Under the pieces are notes generated by a model. It was given only the letters and a program-made list of their open reading frames with translations. It was not told the origin of the DNA and made no database searches. This document shows positions 51,646 through 63,907 of a stretch of DNA of 64,000 bases, piece by piece. The DNA is from Fomitopsis serialis (lineage: Eukaryota > Basidiomycota > Agaricomycetes > Polyporales > Fomitopsidaceae): assembly GCF_022376445.1 (NCBI RefSeq), contig NW_025955066.1, positions 78,529 to 142,528 on the forward strand. The letters are read 5' to 3'. Each line of letters begins with the position of its first letter. The stretch's first letter is position 1. Both the position numbers and the translations under genes were made by a program.

Positions 51646-52817
51646 TACGTGGTGCTCACCCAGCACGAGGCGCGGGTTCGCGTCGAGGAGTCGAACACGA
51701 GGAGCCACTCGCGTCGGCGGGGTGGAAGAGGCGCGAGATGTCCGCGGCGCGCCAACTCGGGGAGTACATTGAGCGGCGGTGGAGATGGTGCAGGAGGTAG
51801 GGATGTGGCGGGTGCGAGAGGAGGGGTGCGGCGGGTGCGAGAGGAGGGTCGCGTGCTACAGAGATGGGTCCGCGCGATCGTGATGGTCATTGCCATACTG
51901 GCTCCTCTTTCTCGTCCTCCCGCGCAAACATCAGCTCCGAGGCCGGCATCCTCACTGAGCATAGTCATGACAGGAGGAGGAGGAGGGATCCGAGTGAAAT
52001 CGCGCCTGAGTGGCTCAGGCGTAGAACACTCAGGCACCGAACTGAACGAGACCAGATATGCTATCTGTGAGACAGGTACTCTAGAGTACAGGGAAGGGGA
52101 AAAGAAGAGAAAGGGGGGAAAGCGGTGGTTCGAAGGCAAGAGAGGTTGTTCGTTTTGCTTCCCCGCGCGTTACCGGTTGGAGGAGGAGTAGACAAATACA
52201 TTGGACACAAGTATACTGTACGTGCAGACCGATAGCGAGTCAAGCAATGCATTGTAACACACTGGCACGTACCTGCGCAAACTTCGTGACCGCACATTCT
52301 CTGTCGCCGTCTGTCCTCCTAATGTCATTTCCGAGTCGCCACTAGCGCAAACGGGCGCTTACCTTGCATTCAAATTGTCATTATCGCCTGGCCGACACCT
52401 AACACAGAAAATGAGTAATTCACGAGCCAACTTAGCCAGAGCACGAAGGAACGAAAGACGCGCCGTGCAGCCTGAGGGTGACGCGAAAGCATCAAGCGGT
52501 AATCGTACTCATTGTCCGACCAAACGGGCAGCCGTCCTCTTTGATTGTACCCTTGTTCTCTCGCATGCCATTACCCAGACAAACACGGAATCCAGTATAG
52601 ACCTCCCTCCTGGGCAACCAAAGACGTCGTGCATGTGTCGGCGGTGCTTACCGGAGCCCGCGCGACGAAATAAGCATACATGCTTCATCGTTGGACGTGC
52701 ACAGCCTGTTGGCTATTCTCTTCCCATCCTGGACAATCAAAGGCGTCGGACACGAGCCGTCTCAGCTGCCCTACAAAAGTGAGTCGTCGTCTCTGTTCAT
52801 ACCCTCAACTTTCAGCG
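51646..52817. other. Flank between LTR element and WD40 copy 2
   Basis: No firm gene. 51720-51860 is G-rich on plus (GGTGCGAGAGGAGGG words) and gives long frames on both strands. 52590-52815 is related to the sequence upstream of WD40 copy 1 (AACCAAAGACGTCGTGCATG is shared), so the WD40 duplication includes about 230 bp of 5' flank. Confidence 0.45.
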
Positions 52818-54796
52818 ATGGCGTATAACCTTGCATTTACCTTCACTTGCCACAAAGACTCCGTCAACTGCCTTGCTTTCTCTGCCGACGGCTCGTACTT
52901 GGCAAGTGGCTCTGACGACTGTACGGTCTTTGTGCACGATTGTGAACGGGGAATCGAGATTCAAAAGCTCGTTGGTGACGCTCCTGTCACTGCTCTGCTC
53001 TGGCACGCGAATGGTGGCGGAGGTGAGAAGTTGTTCATCGGCTATGGGAATGGTAAACTGAGGTTTATGGACATTCTACCGGTGCGTATGTGGTGAGACA
53101 CTCATAGGCTAGCTCCTCACAAACTCGCCAGGCTATTCCGGACGGGATTCAGTTCCCTATGAATGGCGACCTCCCGATCGAAGGGCTGGATTACGATCCC
53201 GTCAACGGCATGTTGGCGGTATGTACCGCTCGTGAAGTGAGACTTTGGCGCGAGCATCGAGCGAGTACGTCGTCGTATGGACCCCCATCCAGATCCGTCT
53301 TTGCTGACACTTACCTAGCTTGCTGGGGGTATGTATGCAGGCTACCCCTTCCGATGCAATCGGACGTCGCCTCCGCCACGGATAGCGCAAATGGTGTTTC
53401 GCCACGTTCCGTACATTGGCTGGATTCCGGAACGTACTTGCTCGTTTCCTACATGTCTCATGGCGTTGTGTACGTAGTACACCCAACTTGCCGCTCCATT
53501 CTGAAGCTCACGCGTTGCCATGAACCCTAGGTGCTGGAATGTTAGAAGTTTGAAAATAGAATGGCGACTGCCACTGAAAAGAGCCCGGATGTGCGTTGCT
53601 GACATTCTGTCGTTGTCGATGTACCACCTAATCTTGCCAACAGTGGCAGGTCGTCGCTATCCCAGAATAAGAAAGTGCTCGTCGTGTCAAATCTTCACGA
53701 CGGTTTCGACATGTACAGACTCAGCGGTCAACTTCACCTTTGCACTTTCAAAACCAAGGCACTGATGAACATTCCCCTCCCTGTGTTATTCATCCATGAC
53801 GGCAGAGCTGTATTGACAGGGAGTGACACAGGGTGTGTCTCTATTTACGACTGTGCCACTACGCTGGTGATGCAGGCTCTAGCACATGGTGGGTGCTCAT
53901 ACGTACTGGGCACGTAAACGCGGCCTGAACGTTCTCGTCAGGCCCCCACATCATTCAGACATTGGTAGGCATTCATGCAACATCGTCTATCTATGCCAAC
54001 TTCTTTCCTTGTCTCCAGGCTCAGCACAATGGCGCGGTCAGGCTTCTCGCAACTGCCTCGTCCGAGACTGGCGACCAAACATACATTAAGCTGTGGTTAG
54101 CACAGAAACCAGGTACAGAAAATAAATCTGTCGCACGCTACCAACTAATCAAGTTGTCAACAGGTCGACTGACACAATCAGATCGTGCGGCATCTTCGAC
54201 CTCGCGGGCAGGCGAGACTATTGGGACGAAGCGCTACGTGTCTCGTTCCGTAGATGCGTCCGTCTTCCAAGACTCGAACAACAGCGACAGCCGCGGCATG
54301 CGATCGTCTGGTGCAAGCGATGGGGGTGAGGTAGACTCTGCCGGCGATATGGTTCAAGACGTCAGGCACCGAAAGCCGACCGCTTTACCGAAGCGGACTG
54401 TTGGGGCTCCTGCATGTGCGACGGAGCGTGATATCCAGCAGGACTCCGGCCAGATGCATCGAGGGGAACGGAGGCAGACTGAGCCTGCGGCGCCTCAAGG
54501 AGAACGAAGGCAGACAAGGCCTACATCACTTCGGAATGAACGCCGTCGTCCCGATGGCTCTAGGCTTACTGGTTCTATGGCCACTGGCTATCCCTCTATG
54601 GTTTGGGTATGGTGTCTCATCATGACATCGGTTATACTCATTGTCGTTCTACTCCTTGGTCTACTTGTCTACTATTGGGAGGACGTTGTGAGTGCCATAT
54701 TGTGCTTTCTGACTGTCTCATGTGTACATCTAGTCCCTAGAGCGTCTTCGTATCGCAATCATCTTACGAATTGCCCAAGCACCGGTCGCAATGTGA
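52818..54796 (+). CDS. WD40-repeat protein with C-terminal membrane anchor, copy 2
   Basis: Exons about 52818-53081, 53132-53264, 53319-53469, 53531-53590, 53644-53888, 54019-54112, 54174-54687 and 54734-54796, the same pattern as copy 1; junction 53888/54019 is equally unresolved. Blades: VNCLAFSADGSYLASGSDDC, TALLWHANGGGGEKLFIGYG, RSVHWLDSGTYLLVSY, RAVLTGSDTGCVSIYD, GAVRLLATASSETGDQ. A basic/acidic linker, one membrane span (WCLIMTSVILIVVLLLGLLV) and a short tail (LERLRIAIILRIAQAPVAM). Protein conservation exceeds intron conservation, so both copies are probably expressed and constrained. Likely a membrane-tethered scaffold; partner unknown. Confidence 0.75.
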
Positions 54797-55417
54797 ACGG
54801 TATGTTAAGATCATGTTTGTCTTGTACTCAGACTCATTTCGCAATTTAGAACGTATGAAACCGCTGAACTGTGCATGAACGTCGGAGTCATTGTCTGAAT
54901 TGACCTCGAGATTGACCGCGTGACGATCTGTACCTTTGTATTTGTGGAGTGCCGGTGTCTTACGTGTGTGCGGTGGAATCCATGCGTCGTCTAACCGAAA
55001 CACTCCTTGGAATACTGACTTGCGTTGCAACAGTGGCGTCAGCGGCATGATTGAATCGTTCAACATTATCAAGCTTTCAGCGCACCGCTGCTTTACTCGC
55101 CACCAGCATTCTGGTATACGTACGCAACATGCAACGGCTCATGCTCGTTCATCAAAATTGTCGTCAAAAATCGCTACTGCGGGAGAAAACATCCCTATGC
55201 TCTGTATGTGATCACGCATGGATGTGTGCTATGACGCCCGTCCTCCTGCTCTGCAGCCACTGTTCTCAACGTCTCCACAGCTCCCATTGTGATCCGGTTG
55301 ATCGACATGCTGTTGATGACCCACGTCTATTCAGTCGCACACATCGGTCGGCATGTTGCGTCGCGAATGATTGTCCTTGACTCTGTACGCCGTTAAAGAT
55401 GGCTGGCTGACCCATTA
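54797..55417. other. 3' flank of WD40 copy 2
   Basis: The first about 120 bp match the flank of copy 1. The rest shows no gene; two overlapping plus frames near 54936-55380 lack splice support. Confidence 0.4.
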
Positions 55418-56513
55418 CTATCGGCCCTTACCCCTCGCCAATCTCAACCGCAATGCCTTGAGACGCGCCCTCTGCCCCCCTCGGATTCCGTATGATACAC
55501 CCACAGCCAGGGCTGGGAAGTCTCCGCGACGATGGACCACGTCCTTCGACGCAAAGGATAGCCTCAAGCGAGCCTCCGAGATAGCAGCCGCGGCATCCCT
55601 GTGCACGCCAGTCCAGGCCGGGTCGTTAGGGGCGCCGCAGAGGACGGCAATGACTCGTCCGGACTCGTCTGTGATAGGTCGAGTAGTCCTTTAGAAGCGT
55701 GGCGCGTGACGACGGTGATGTACGCGGATGCAAAGGCTGTACGTACCTTCCATCCCAGCGGACTAGTTCAAAGCCAAAGTGTGACCCTTCGCCAACTAAG
55801 TCATCCAGCTCATATTGTCGCCGTGAGGCGCGTGACTCCCTGCCCCCGGTGTACGCACCGCTGGTGTGTGGTAGGCCTTCAGCGGCAAGGTTCGTACCAA
55901 TTGAAAGGCCGTCCTTCAGGTGAGTGTTGAGGAGCGGCAGCCGCGGCCTCTGTACCGAGCCATACGGTGATGCGCTCTCCGTTCGTCGTCGCCTCCGTTT
56001 GTCTTTTGCCTGGGCTTTTCTTCGCTGTCGTTCGATCGACTGCAGACCTGCGAGCTGCGTTCCAGCCGCACATGCAGTGTTGTCGTGCTCTACGTATCCT
56101 GCTGAGGACGCCGCAGGTTTCGATGGTGCGGCGCTGCTAAGCGAGAAGGGCGGTTCAAGACGCGGCGCTGGCTGCGCATAGGGGACATCCAATGGCGCGA
56201 GCTCGTAGTCCTCCCCTTCAATCTCAGTGTTCGCATCTTCACTCGCAATGGCTGCCGTCAGCAGTTGGCGGAACAAGAATCCGGAGTGGTCCGCAGCGGC
56301 GAGCGGTCTGCCTAACAATGAATGACAGTGAGCGCCACTCTTCAACGTCGAGAACGTCTGGCCCCTGCTGGGAGGCCGAGCAGCGTGGCTGCAATCCCCC
56401 AGTGCCTGGCTTGGCTCCGCGTAGATGCACTCATTCTGCTTGTCCACCCAGCGGGACCAGAAGTGCGTCGGACACTCACCGCAGACTGGGGCTGGGGCAG
56501 GCGTACAAGCCAT
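55418..56513 (-). pseudogene. Truncated copy of the Tet-like gene
   Basis: Exon 1 (55747-56513) and exon 2 (from 55688) are the same as in the left arm, up to the boundary of the inverted repeat at 55488. There the family sequence GVSYGGGQ is replaced by GVSYGIRGGQRARLKALRLR and the frame ends at 55418. The catalytic region (HRD, distal His) is absent. Sequence just past the boundary keeps faint similarity (GGGGGGCAGA, GTCTCAAGG), so the arms may be joined within homologous DNA. Non-functional as an oxygenase. Confidence 0.7.
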
Positions 56514-57205
56514 GGGACGACCAACGTGTGGCACGAGCGACCAGCAGCCGGAAGAACAGGAGCCCTACGCAGCGACGGGTCAGGGTTGTGTTCGACCTCA
56601 ACACGTATAGCAGGCGGAGGCGGGCGGCCAGGCGGGCGACGCGCAGCGCGCTCGACTGCGTCGGTGTGTGAGGTGTGATTCCTCCACACGTGATACACGT
56701 GCACTTGTGACAGTACGCAATGGTGACAAGCAGTCACCGCAGCGAGGCCAGTTCCATGGTTATTACCACAACGAGCTTATTAGTTCCCCCAGTTCCATGA
56801 TTTCCGCGAAGCTCGTGCATTCCCGAGACCTTTCGCTCTTGCGACAGTACTTACCGGTGAGTTGTACGCCTCATTCACGACTCCTGCGTGCATGCATTAC
56901 TGAGAGTTTGCATTCGCTCCCAGCAGACGCGGAGGCCATCGCAGGGGACGGACGACGTCCAGCGTTCGTAACGGCGGTGAGCGGGCCACTTCAAGAGCTT
57001 CACTCGCGCTCCCCTCCTTCACTCTTCGCACACTGATCGCGCTTGGCAAAGAGCTGGGCCGCTAAGCGATCGCAGCCACGGGACGGCTACGCCCTCAGCG
57101 TGCCCGTCATCCCTTCCCCGTCGACGCTGAATTTAGCGTAGGCAGCCTCCTGGCATGCCGCGCGGGGAAAGAAGTTAAGCTTGAGCTGGGCTCCAATGGG
57201 GCATC

Positions 57206-58008
57206 ATGGTCGCACCTACCGGATCTTACCGCATTTTCGAGACTACAGCCTCAAACTCGCTATTGTCCCTCGTCCACGTTCCGCGGCCGCCTATGCGTAT
57301 CGCTTATGCGAACGGACCGCTCCACGACCATGTCCGTGCAGCGAGACTAACCGGCTTCAGCCACTTGCGTATGTGGGCCGGGCCGTGTGGCTGCAATGGC
57401 TGACCTCCTCGCGATTGTCGCTCCAAGCCGCGACTATACGAGTACGCTTTTCACCGCCCAATAAATTTACACACCTCGGTCAGGACTCAGGACCAGGGGC
57501 TCCAAAACGGCAATGCAACCAAGCAATGCCCCAGCTGAGTACCATTTTCAACGTGGCATGAACGTACGCCGATCTGACCAGTTCCCCGTTGTCATCATGG
57601 GACACGCTCCTCCCTCCGGCACGCAGGCGCTTGTTCAAGTGCGGACTGCATTGTGCTCAACGAATATATGTGAGGTTCCCCCCACAGCGCTTTTGAGTCG
57701 CAAACTCTCGGCTCGACAGCAGCCCGCCACTCCATCGCACCTCCGGTGGTATGCACCCGGCTCGTAGCTATAGCGTCCGACCCCGAAGGGCCAACCGGCA
57801 CCGAGCCAGGCCGACCAGGTAAGTCTCCCTTGCGTCGCCATGGTCCGCCATGGTTAACGTTAGCGGTGCCCGAAACAGCGCGCGAGACAGCATGGACGAC
57901 AGCCGCAGTAACCAGACGTCGTACCACAAGCGCGCGAGACTGGATGAGTCCGACAAGGTGTGCGCGCCGTTCACAACGCCCCACAGCGAGGTGCCTTCAG
58001 CTCTGTGA
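57206..58008 (+). CDS. Right-arm copy of the basic-tailed gene
   Basis: Sequence-identical counterpart of 11045-11847, with the same final exons and the KRARLDE-containing tail. Same uncertainty about the 5' exons. Confidence 0.4.
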
Positions 58009-58112
58009 GTTCCGCGCACGCGTGCACATCCGTCCTACGCTGACCAGACTGAACGCATCATACTAGTCCCAACGAATTCTCATGGCAAGGTCATGAGAGC
58101 CACTCGGTTCAT

Positions 58113-59305
58113 ATGGCCGGCGAGTTCGAGATTTCGCAAACACCCGCTGAGGTACAAGACGAGCTACTCCGCATGATTGAGGAGGGAATCCGGCCGACGC
58201 CCTCGTTCCTGTTTGAGCTGCCGGATGCTGGTCTACCTCCCCAACATTCATACGTCCCAGATGCGCCGATGTGGCCCGTCTTGGGTCATGCCGCGACGGC
58301 GGAGGCAGTGGCGCACCCACCGTCATCGTTCTATGGGTACCTTCATGGTACCGATGGATGTGACGGCTTACCATCCATACTGTCAGACACTGACGTCCCT
58401 GCCGTGGGCACGATCTACTCTGCGGTTAACCCCTTTGCACCCGCCATGGCGGAGAATCTACCGTACGTTTTCGCCATTCTGTATGGGCTTCGGTGGCTTT
58501 CATGCGTCTCTTCATAGTGTTCTACAGGGCGAGCATCAAGCCCTCAGAAACGCTGCGCCCTCTGGACTTGAACCGGGATCTGTCACCACCCAGGAGCTTC
58601 CCATTTGGTGGCCGACATATGGTGAAGGCGAGATTTATCTTGACAGGAGGTTAGTGATAAATGTACGGGTGACAAAAAAACTGACTCTACATTTCTGGGA
58701 TTTTCAGTGCCACCGGTTCCGACTTTGGCGACGTCGTCGACTATCTTGAGACCGCACAGCCGCGAGCAAGCGGAGACATGTCGCACGTAGAAACCATGGC
58801 AGGCAACGCGGTGGATGCTCTTCAACCGCTACTGGCCGACATCTCACGTACCGGATCTATCGGGTGCCTGAACGACTTTGGATTTGCGGATAACACGTCG
58901 TCGGCTGAGCTTCCCAGCATCCCGTCCTCTCCTGCGTTTCTTGCGTCCGGACATGCGTTGGACAGGGTGCTCATGCTTGACGAGGGGGATGAATCTCCAT
59001 GGGGCACGTCTAGTGAAGAGGCCTCGCATTCGGAGAAGCCAGCAGTGAGTGGCGTAGTCGGGCAGGGGCTCGATCAGCAGACAGCAGACAAAGTAAGCCG
59101 TCACTGGTGGTTGTATCTCTCTTTCTGACGGACGCCGTTATAGGAGAAATCTGCTGGCTTCACGCGAAAGCTACTCGAAATAACGCGCGACCTCGTTTAC
59201 GGCGCATGCGATCGATTGCTGCCGGATACGTACGACGCCGTCCCCATCAGCACTATGACACCTACAAGCAGGACCAGTGCTCCGATCAGCACCGACTCGA
59301 GCTTC

Positions 59306-59341
<36 letters not shown>

Positions 59342-59530
59342 GCGGCGAGCGAGAGGACGGCACCACCCACGGTTACGAGCACGGTAACGGCTACGATCAC
59401 AGTCACGATTACGAGCGCGAGCGCTGCTGCCGATGTTGTAGGACCTGGTACCACTACCACCACGAGGACGGTCGCTACGTCGGCCGTTGTCGCGGACGAA
59501 GATGCAGGGACAGCCACTCTGACGCTTTGA
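58113..59530 (+). CDS. Right-arm copy of the 418-residue protein gene
   Basis: Exons 58113-58462, 58518-58649, 58708-59092 and from 59144 to 59530. Identical to the left copy except for one GGC unit fewer in the Ala run (about 59329-59346), so 417 residues, and one substitution nearby (GACACC for GACGCC around 59260). Intact frame. Confidence 0.7.
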
Positions 59531-59731
59531 TTCGTACGAGACCGTCATAGAATAAGAACAAACGCATTCCCTTTCCTCATTGCTCCGATCCGTCTGTATC
59601 TGTACCCCGTCTCACGTCGCTCTGCCCTGTGTTGTTTGTCGGTACCTGCCTTGCTTGTCGGTACCTGCCTTGAATGTATAGATGTTGCTCGACGGGCTGA
59701 GTGTTCAGAATGGCCAAGTTTCGGCGATCGA

Positions 59732-60298
59732 CTATATGAATTGCTCGATATCTACGGGTCTCCCCACCCCCAAGTTCTTGACGAGCATGCGAACTAGCCT
59801 CGAGCCGGCAGCTGAATTTCGAAGCTTGAAGGGTCGGACGCTCTCGTACTGGAGCCCGAGAGCGGCCAATTCACTCGCCGCGACGCCGCCGTACAGTGGC
59901 GCTGCACCGACTCGGCGGTGGGCTCGCACTGCGCAAGCCAGCGCCTCCCATATGTAAGCGCCCGCTTCATCGCAAGCGTCCGAGTCGACAACCAGCTCCT
60001 CCTCATGACATCACCTTTCGTTCTGCACTGCTTGCCCGTTCTCCGTCCCAATGACCCTATATGTCTCCTTCCATGACTTCTGTTCACGCGCCTAGGTCCG
60101 GATCAACACGTCTGCGACGGTTCGCCGACTACTATACCAGCTCGCTCAGATGCGCACCTGTGAGGTCAGAGTCTGTTCATGCATATCCACAAGAGCCTCA
60201 TGGCAGCAGGACGAACGTTGGACATGCAGTCGCTGTGCTGCCTTGGGTGGTAGCGAGGGCGCGAAGTTTCTAACAGATATACTCTGCTCGCCCCTCAT
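59732..60298 (-). CDS. Right-arm copy of the 8.75-9.32 kb candidate gene
   Basis: Counterpart of 8752-9318. One substitution changes a Leu codon to Ser (HVQRS for HVQRL) in the first exon. The gene model has the same unresolved exon 2/3 junction. Confidence 0.45.
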
Positions 60299-60404
60299 GC
60301 AAATGTCCAGGTACGTACATGCACACTGAAATACCATCCACGGCGATAAACAGTTGGACGATTGGACAGACAACGATACAATGGAAACAATGCAACGGTG
60401 CAGA

Positions 60405-60994
60405 CTACACCAATACTGGCAATTCGATGGGCAGACCTCGCGCAGTCGCAGTGGCGACAACCTCGCTGCACTTGCGGAGGTATCTATTGCACATCGGTTT
60501 GATGAGTCTAGTCTCTAGAAGGGCGATACGATGCTCACTTTTGGACAGCTCGGACGGCCAGCGCCTGTGCACCAACGTCGGTGACGAACACCCAAGTACC
60601 CGCACGCATGACGATCAAGTCACCGCGCCACTCGATGTCTGGTGAAATCTTCCTGAGCGCTTCGTTGACAGGAAGGGCGGGATCATAATGGGCAGCAACG
60701 AGGAATCGCTGTGCCCTTGCGCTGCCCACCAAGTCCACCCAAGTCTCCTGTAGATTACGCCCTGGACCAAGGACGGATTCTAGCGAAGGAAAGCGCGGGT
60801 GTGCCGAGGACTCGTTTCGTGGGGTAATAGTAGGTACGTGGACGCCGCGACCAACGCGGGCCTCTGAGCTGAATATCATCCCGCGGATGGATCTCATAGA
60901 ACACTGGTGCCGGTGTCTGTCAGGTTCAAAAGGGCAGCTTCACTCAGCGCGCACTCACGTCTTTCGTCGCGCAGGCTTTCCGCAGAGTGGGCAT
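60405..60994 (-). CDS. Right-arm copy of the 150-residue protein gene
   Basis: Counterpart of 8056-8645, with all four exons, the introns and the stop preserved. No differences noticed. Confidence 0.6.
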
Positions 60995-61238
60995 GTTGAA
61001 AACTGGGGGAAGAAGCGCCACTTGGGGTGTGGTTTTGCGAGATTAACCTGGTGCATACGAGGTCTTTTGTCCTCATTCGCATACCCCGTCCAGGCTCTGA
61101 TACTGACACGTGCGACGTGCATTGTCTACATCTGTATGACACGGGAGTGCCGTTGTATCCGTGTCTTGGACAGCATCGCCGGCAATGCGGATGACGGCGT
61201 ACATGTAGAGCGAGTCATGTGCGAAAGTACGTCCAACG

Positions 61239-61816
61239 GTGCTAGACTCGAGCAGGGACATTACGGCCACTCCTCAAAGCGTTCGCCGTGCTCGTCTACG
61301 ATCTGACCGGGAGCTGCTGGCTAAGGTGCGATATCGCATACACGTGTTAGCTGCTATACGCATCACCGTCTGTCCTAGGCCTTGCCCTCATATCTACGCT
61401 GGTACGTTCCGCCTAAAGGCTTTCCTCCAGGTAATCATGCCGACGTGTCATCCGCAATCACTCTAGCTTGTGCCACGTCTGCTCTGCGGAGATGTCCCCC
61501 GAATTAGCAGACAATGACGGCCGAGGAAGAGGACGCCGTGATCAAACTCGTGGCATCGTAAGGTGAGCGAGCGCCCAGCCACTCCTCCGCGATCCTCGAA
61601 CATTCAACGCTCAGCGCTCAACGGTCAGCAAGTGTGCACCGTCGTCGACCGCTTTCTGCATACGGTACGTACCGTAGTGCGGACGCTCCGACAGGTATGC
61701 TCACCCGGAAGGTATGCTCACCAGATCTGCGATGTAACACTCAGTATACCCGGCCAAACAATGGAACACAGCCGGCCTGCTAGTAGCGCTGCCACGATGT
61801 GCACAAAGGAGCGTAG
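61239..61816 (+). CDS. Right-arm copy of the unresolved 7.2-7.8 kb gene
   Basis: Same candidate exons (TPQSVRRARLRSDRELLAK, LPSYLRWYVPPKGFPPG) and the same limits. A TTT to TT loss lies just beyond it near 61826. Confidence 0.3.
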
Positions 61817-61889
61817 GTGGTTATAATGCCGCATCCTCTTCGATGAGCTACGCCAACAACTGCAACCCTCCGCCTAGCGTCGCGTCGAT

Positions 61890-62724
61890 ATGCACCCAAC
61901 GTGTCCTGTGTGGCGGTGGAGTATCCGCAGACACTGGAGTACTCCCTCACAGGCCAGTATCCATACTATGCGGTGAGTGCTGTTCGGACGTATGCACGTA
62001 CTCATACTGATCGACGGGCCACCTTCCCGAAACTAGGCCACGTCTTCTGCCAAGAATGCGTCGAGACTCTGATCGCACGCGACCAGTGCTGTCCGTACCG
62101 AGATTCTCTTCGCCTGATCGAAGCGGAGGATACTGTGCCATACTCTTCAGTCCCGAGGCCGCTATCGCACCGACACTGCGTGTTAGGATTGATAGGTATG
62201 TTGATCGTCAATGCCCACGAGAGACTTCACTGAGTTACAGCCTCGTAGGCGCCTCGCCGTGTTATCAATGGAACAACAGCGTGTCGACAAGACTCTCAAA
62301 CGCGTGGCTGCTAGTACCGAAATCGTTTCCAAACACGTCTGCGTGCAGCGAGCAAGTATCTCCAGGCATTACGGGAGCCTCGATCGCATCACGAACGAAG
62401 TGCGTGCACTTCAGAGGAAGGTGGGCGCCGTGCGCGCTGAATGTGTTCGTGAATACGATGCAATTATCGCTCTTCGAGCGAAGGTGAGCTCCTCCGTGCC
62501 GTCTGGAAGTGTGCCAACGTCTTATTGCCCACAGTCTGCTGCGCAAGCATCTTCCTTGAGGCTGAGACGCCACCCACAGCTGGGGGAGCAACGTCGTCGA
62601 CAGAGGTCTCCGTCAGCAGCAAATACGGAGGATGCTCCGTCCGCGGTGAGTCCGTCCTTGAGTGAGGTATACTCTGTCACAGATTGATGACGATCCGAAC
62701 ACGCAGAAGCGACGCAAGACCTGA
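61890..62724 (+). pseudogene. Right-arm copy of RING gene 2, frameshifted as given
   Basis: Relative to 6318-7158: GTGTGTGCGG is GTGTGGCGG near the second Cys pair (2-bp loss), GCAGAACG is GCAGACA, GTGCCCATA is GTGCCATA, and three more single losses lie near 62555-62580. The first loss disrupts CPVC. The pattern of losses only, with almost no substitutions, suggests sequence error, so the real gene may be intact. Confidence 0.6.
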
Positions 62725-63231
62725 CTTTTGCGTGACACTTTGTGTCGTCGTCTTCTGCGAGAGACGGCGTTCGATTATCGGCGTCTGGAGGTGTACATTA
62801 CGGCATATTGAATTCTTGGCTTTCGCTGGGTGTCTTAGCGCTCTAATGCCACTATCGAAAGCTTGAGGCCTGAGGCCTGAGGCCGAGGGCCTGAGTACTC
62901 AATGGCTAGCTGCCGATGTGCACCGCTTCCCTCGAAGCCATTTCCGAGCACACTGATTCCGAGCGCGGGACTCGAGCACTTATGGACCCACATGTACCTG
63001 CACGGCAGCGCGGATCCTGTCCCCTGAAGCTGAAGGCGTCCAAGTAGCTCGGGAAATCGATAGATCTAAGGAAACCAATAGATCACATCCTCCGGCTGGA
63101 CCCCGGTACCTCCAAGACGTCAGTGTGTTACTTTGTTTGGCATTGCTCGGCAAAGTCCGATCTTGCCATCGCGATGAGTGGCTGAATGTACGCCGATGAT
63201 CGACCAACTTATCTGACAGGTCCGTGCAACC

Positions 63232-63907
63232 ATGCACATCGTCTGCGCTGTCTGTGAGGACCGACTTCGCGACAGCGACGAGTCCTCGTGGGTGTTTAGG
63301 TCGGCTTGCGGTGAGTGCGCATAACTCTTCCTGGTAAATGAGTAGCGCCACTCATGCGTCCTCATCCAGGTCATTTAATCTGTCGCTCGTGTCTGGAGTC
63401 CCTCGACACGCCAACGGTCACAGCAGGTATTGGTATGCGAAGACTGCAGCGCTGCAATTTCCAAGCAGGACTGCCGTAGAATCTATCTCAATCCGTGGTT
63501 GGTTGCAGACGCGTCGGACAACGAGATCAACGCGCTATTGACAGGTGAGCCACTAACTGCCTTCATCGTTTGCATGACATGTAGTCACTTCGTAGGGATG
63601 CCAATGTTTCCATGACATGAAAGGCATTGTGGCCTCGCGACATCGGCTGCAGCTCTGCGAGAGCAAGCATCAGCTAGTGAAGCAAGAGCTGGACGATAAC
63701 GTCGAGCTATCCACCGCGCTTCAATCCCAACTCGCGAATTTGGTCCAGACACGCTTGGCCATTGCCACAAGGCTACTAAGCCTTTCACGAGCGGGACGGT
63801 CTTCGTGCAGAGCGTGTTGAGCTGCAGGAACGGCAGCATGGCACGGTAAGTTCTACATGTTTAGGAGGTTGAAAGTTATTTGACTGGGTCCGTAGGCTCC
63901 GGGGTGA
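63232..63907 (+). pseudogene. Right-arm copy of RING gene 1, frameshifted as given
   Basis: Exon 1 (63232-63310) with CAVC is intact. Exon 2 lacks one base at GACAACGCC and one at CACCAGCAG, a further base near AACGGCGCT, and others in the coiled-coil exon (GACATTGAAA to GACATGAAA; TTTCCACGAAGC to TTTCACGAGC). The zinc-binding region after SCLES is out of frame. As above, error is a likelier explanation than decay. Confidence 0.6.

Noticed and set aside
40883..51646. 5- or 6-bp target duplication AACGG(T)
   Set aside because: The outer A and T are shared with the inner LTR ends, so they belong to the TG...CA termini; only ACGG is unambiguously duplicated.
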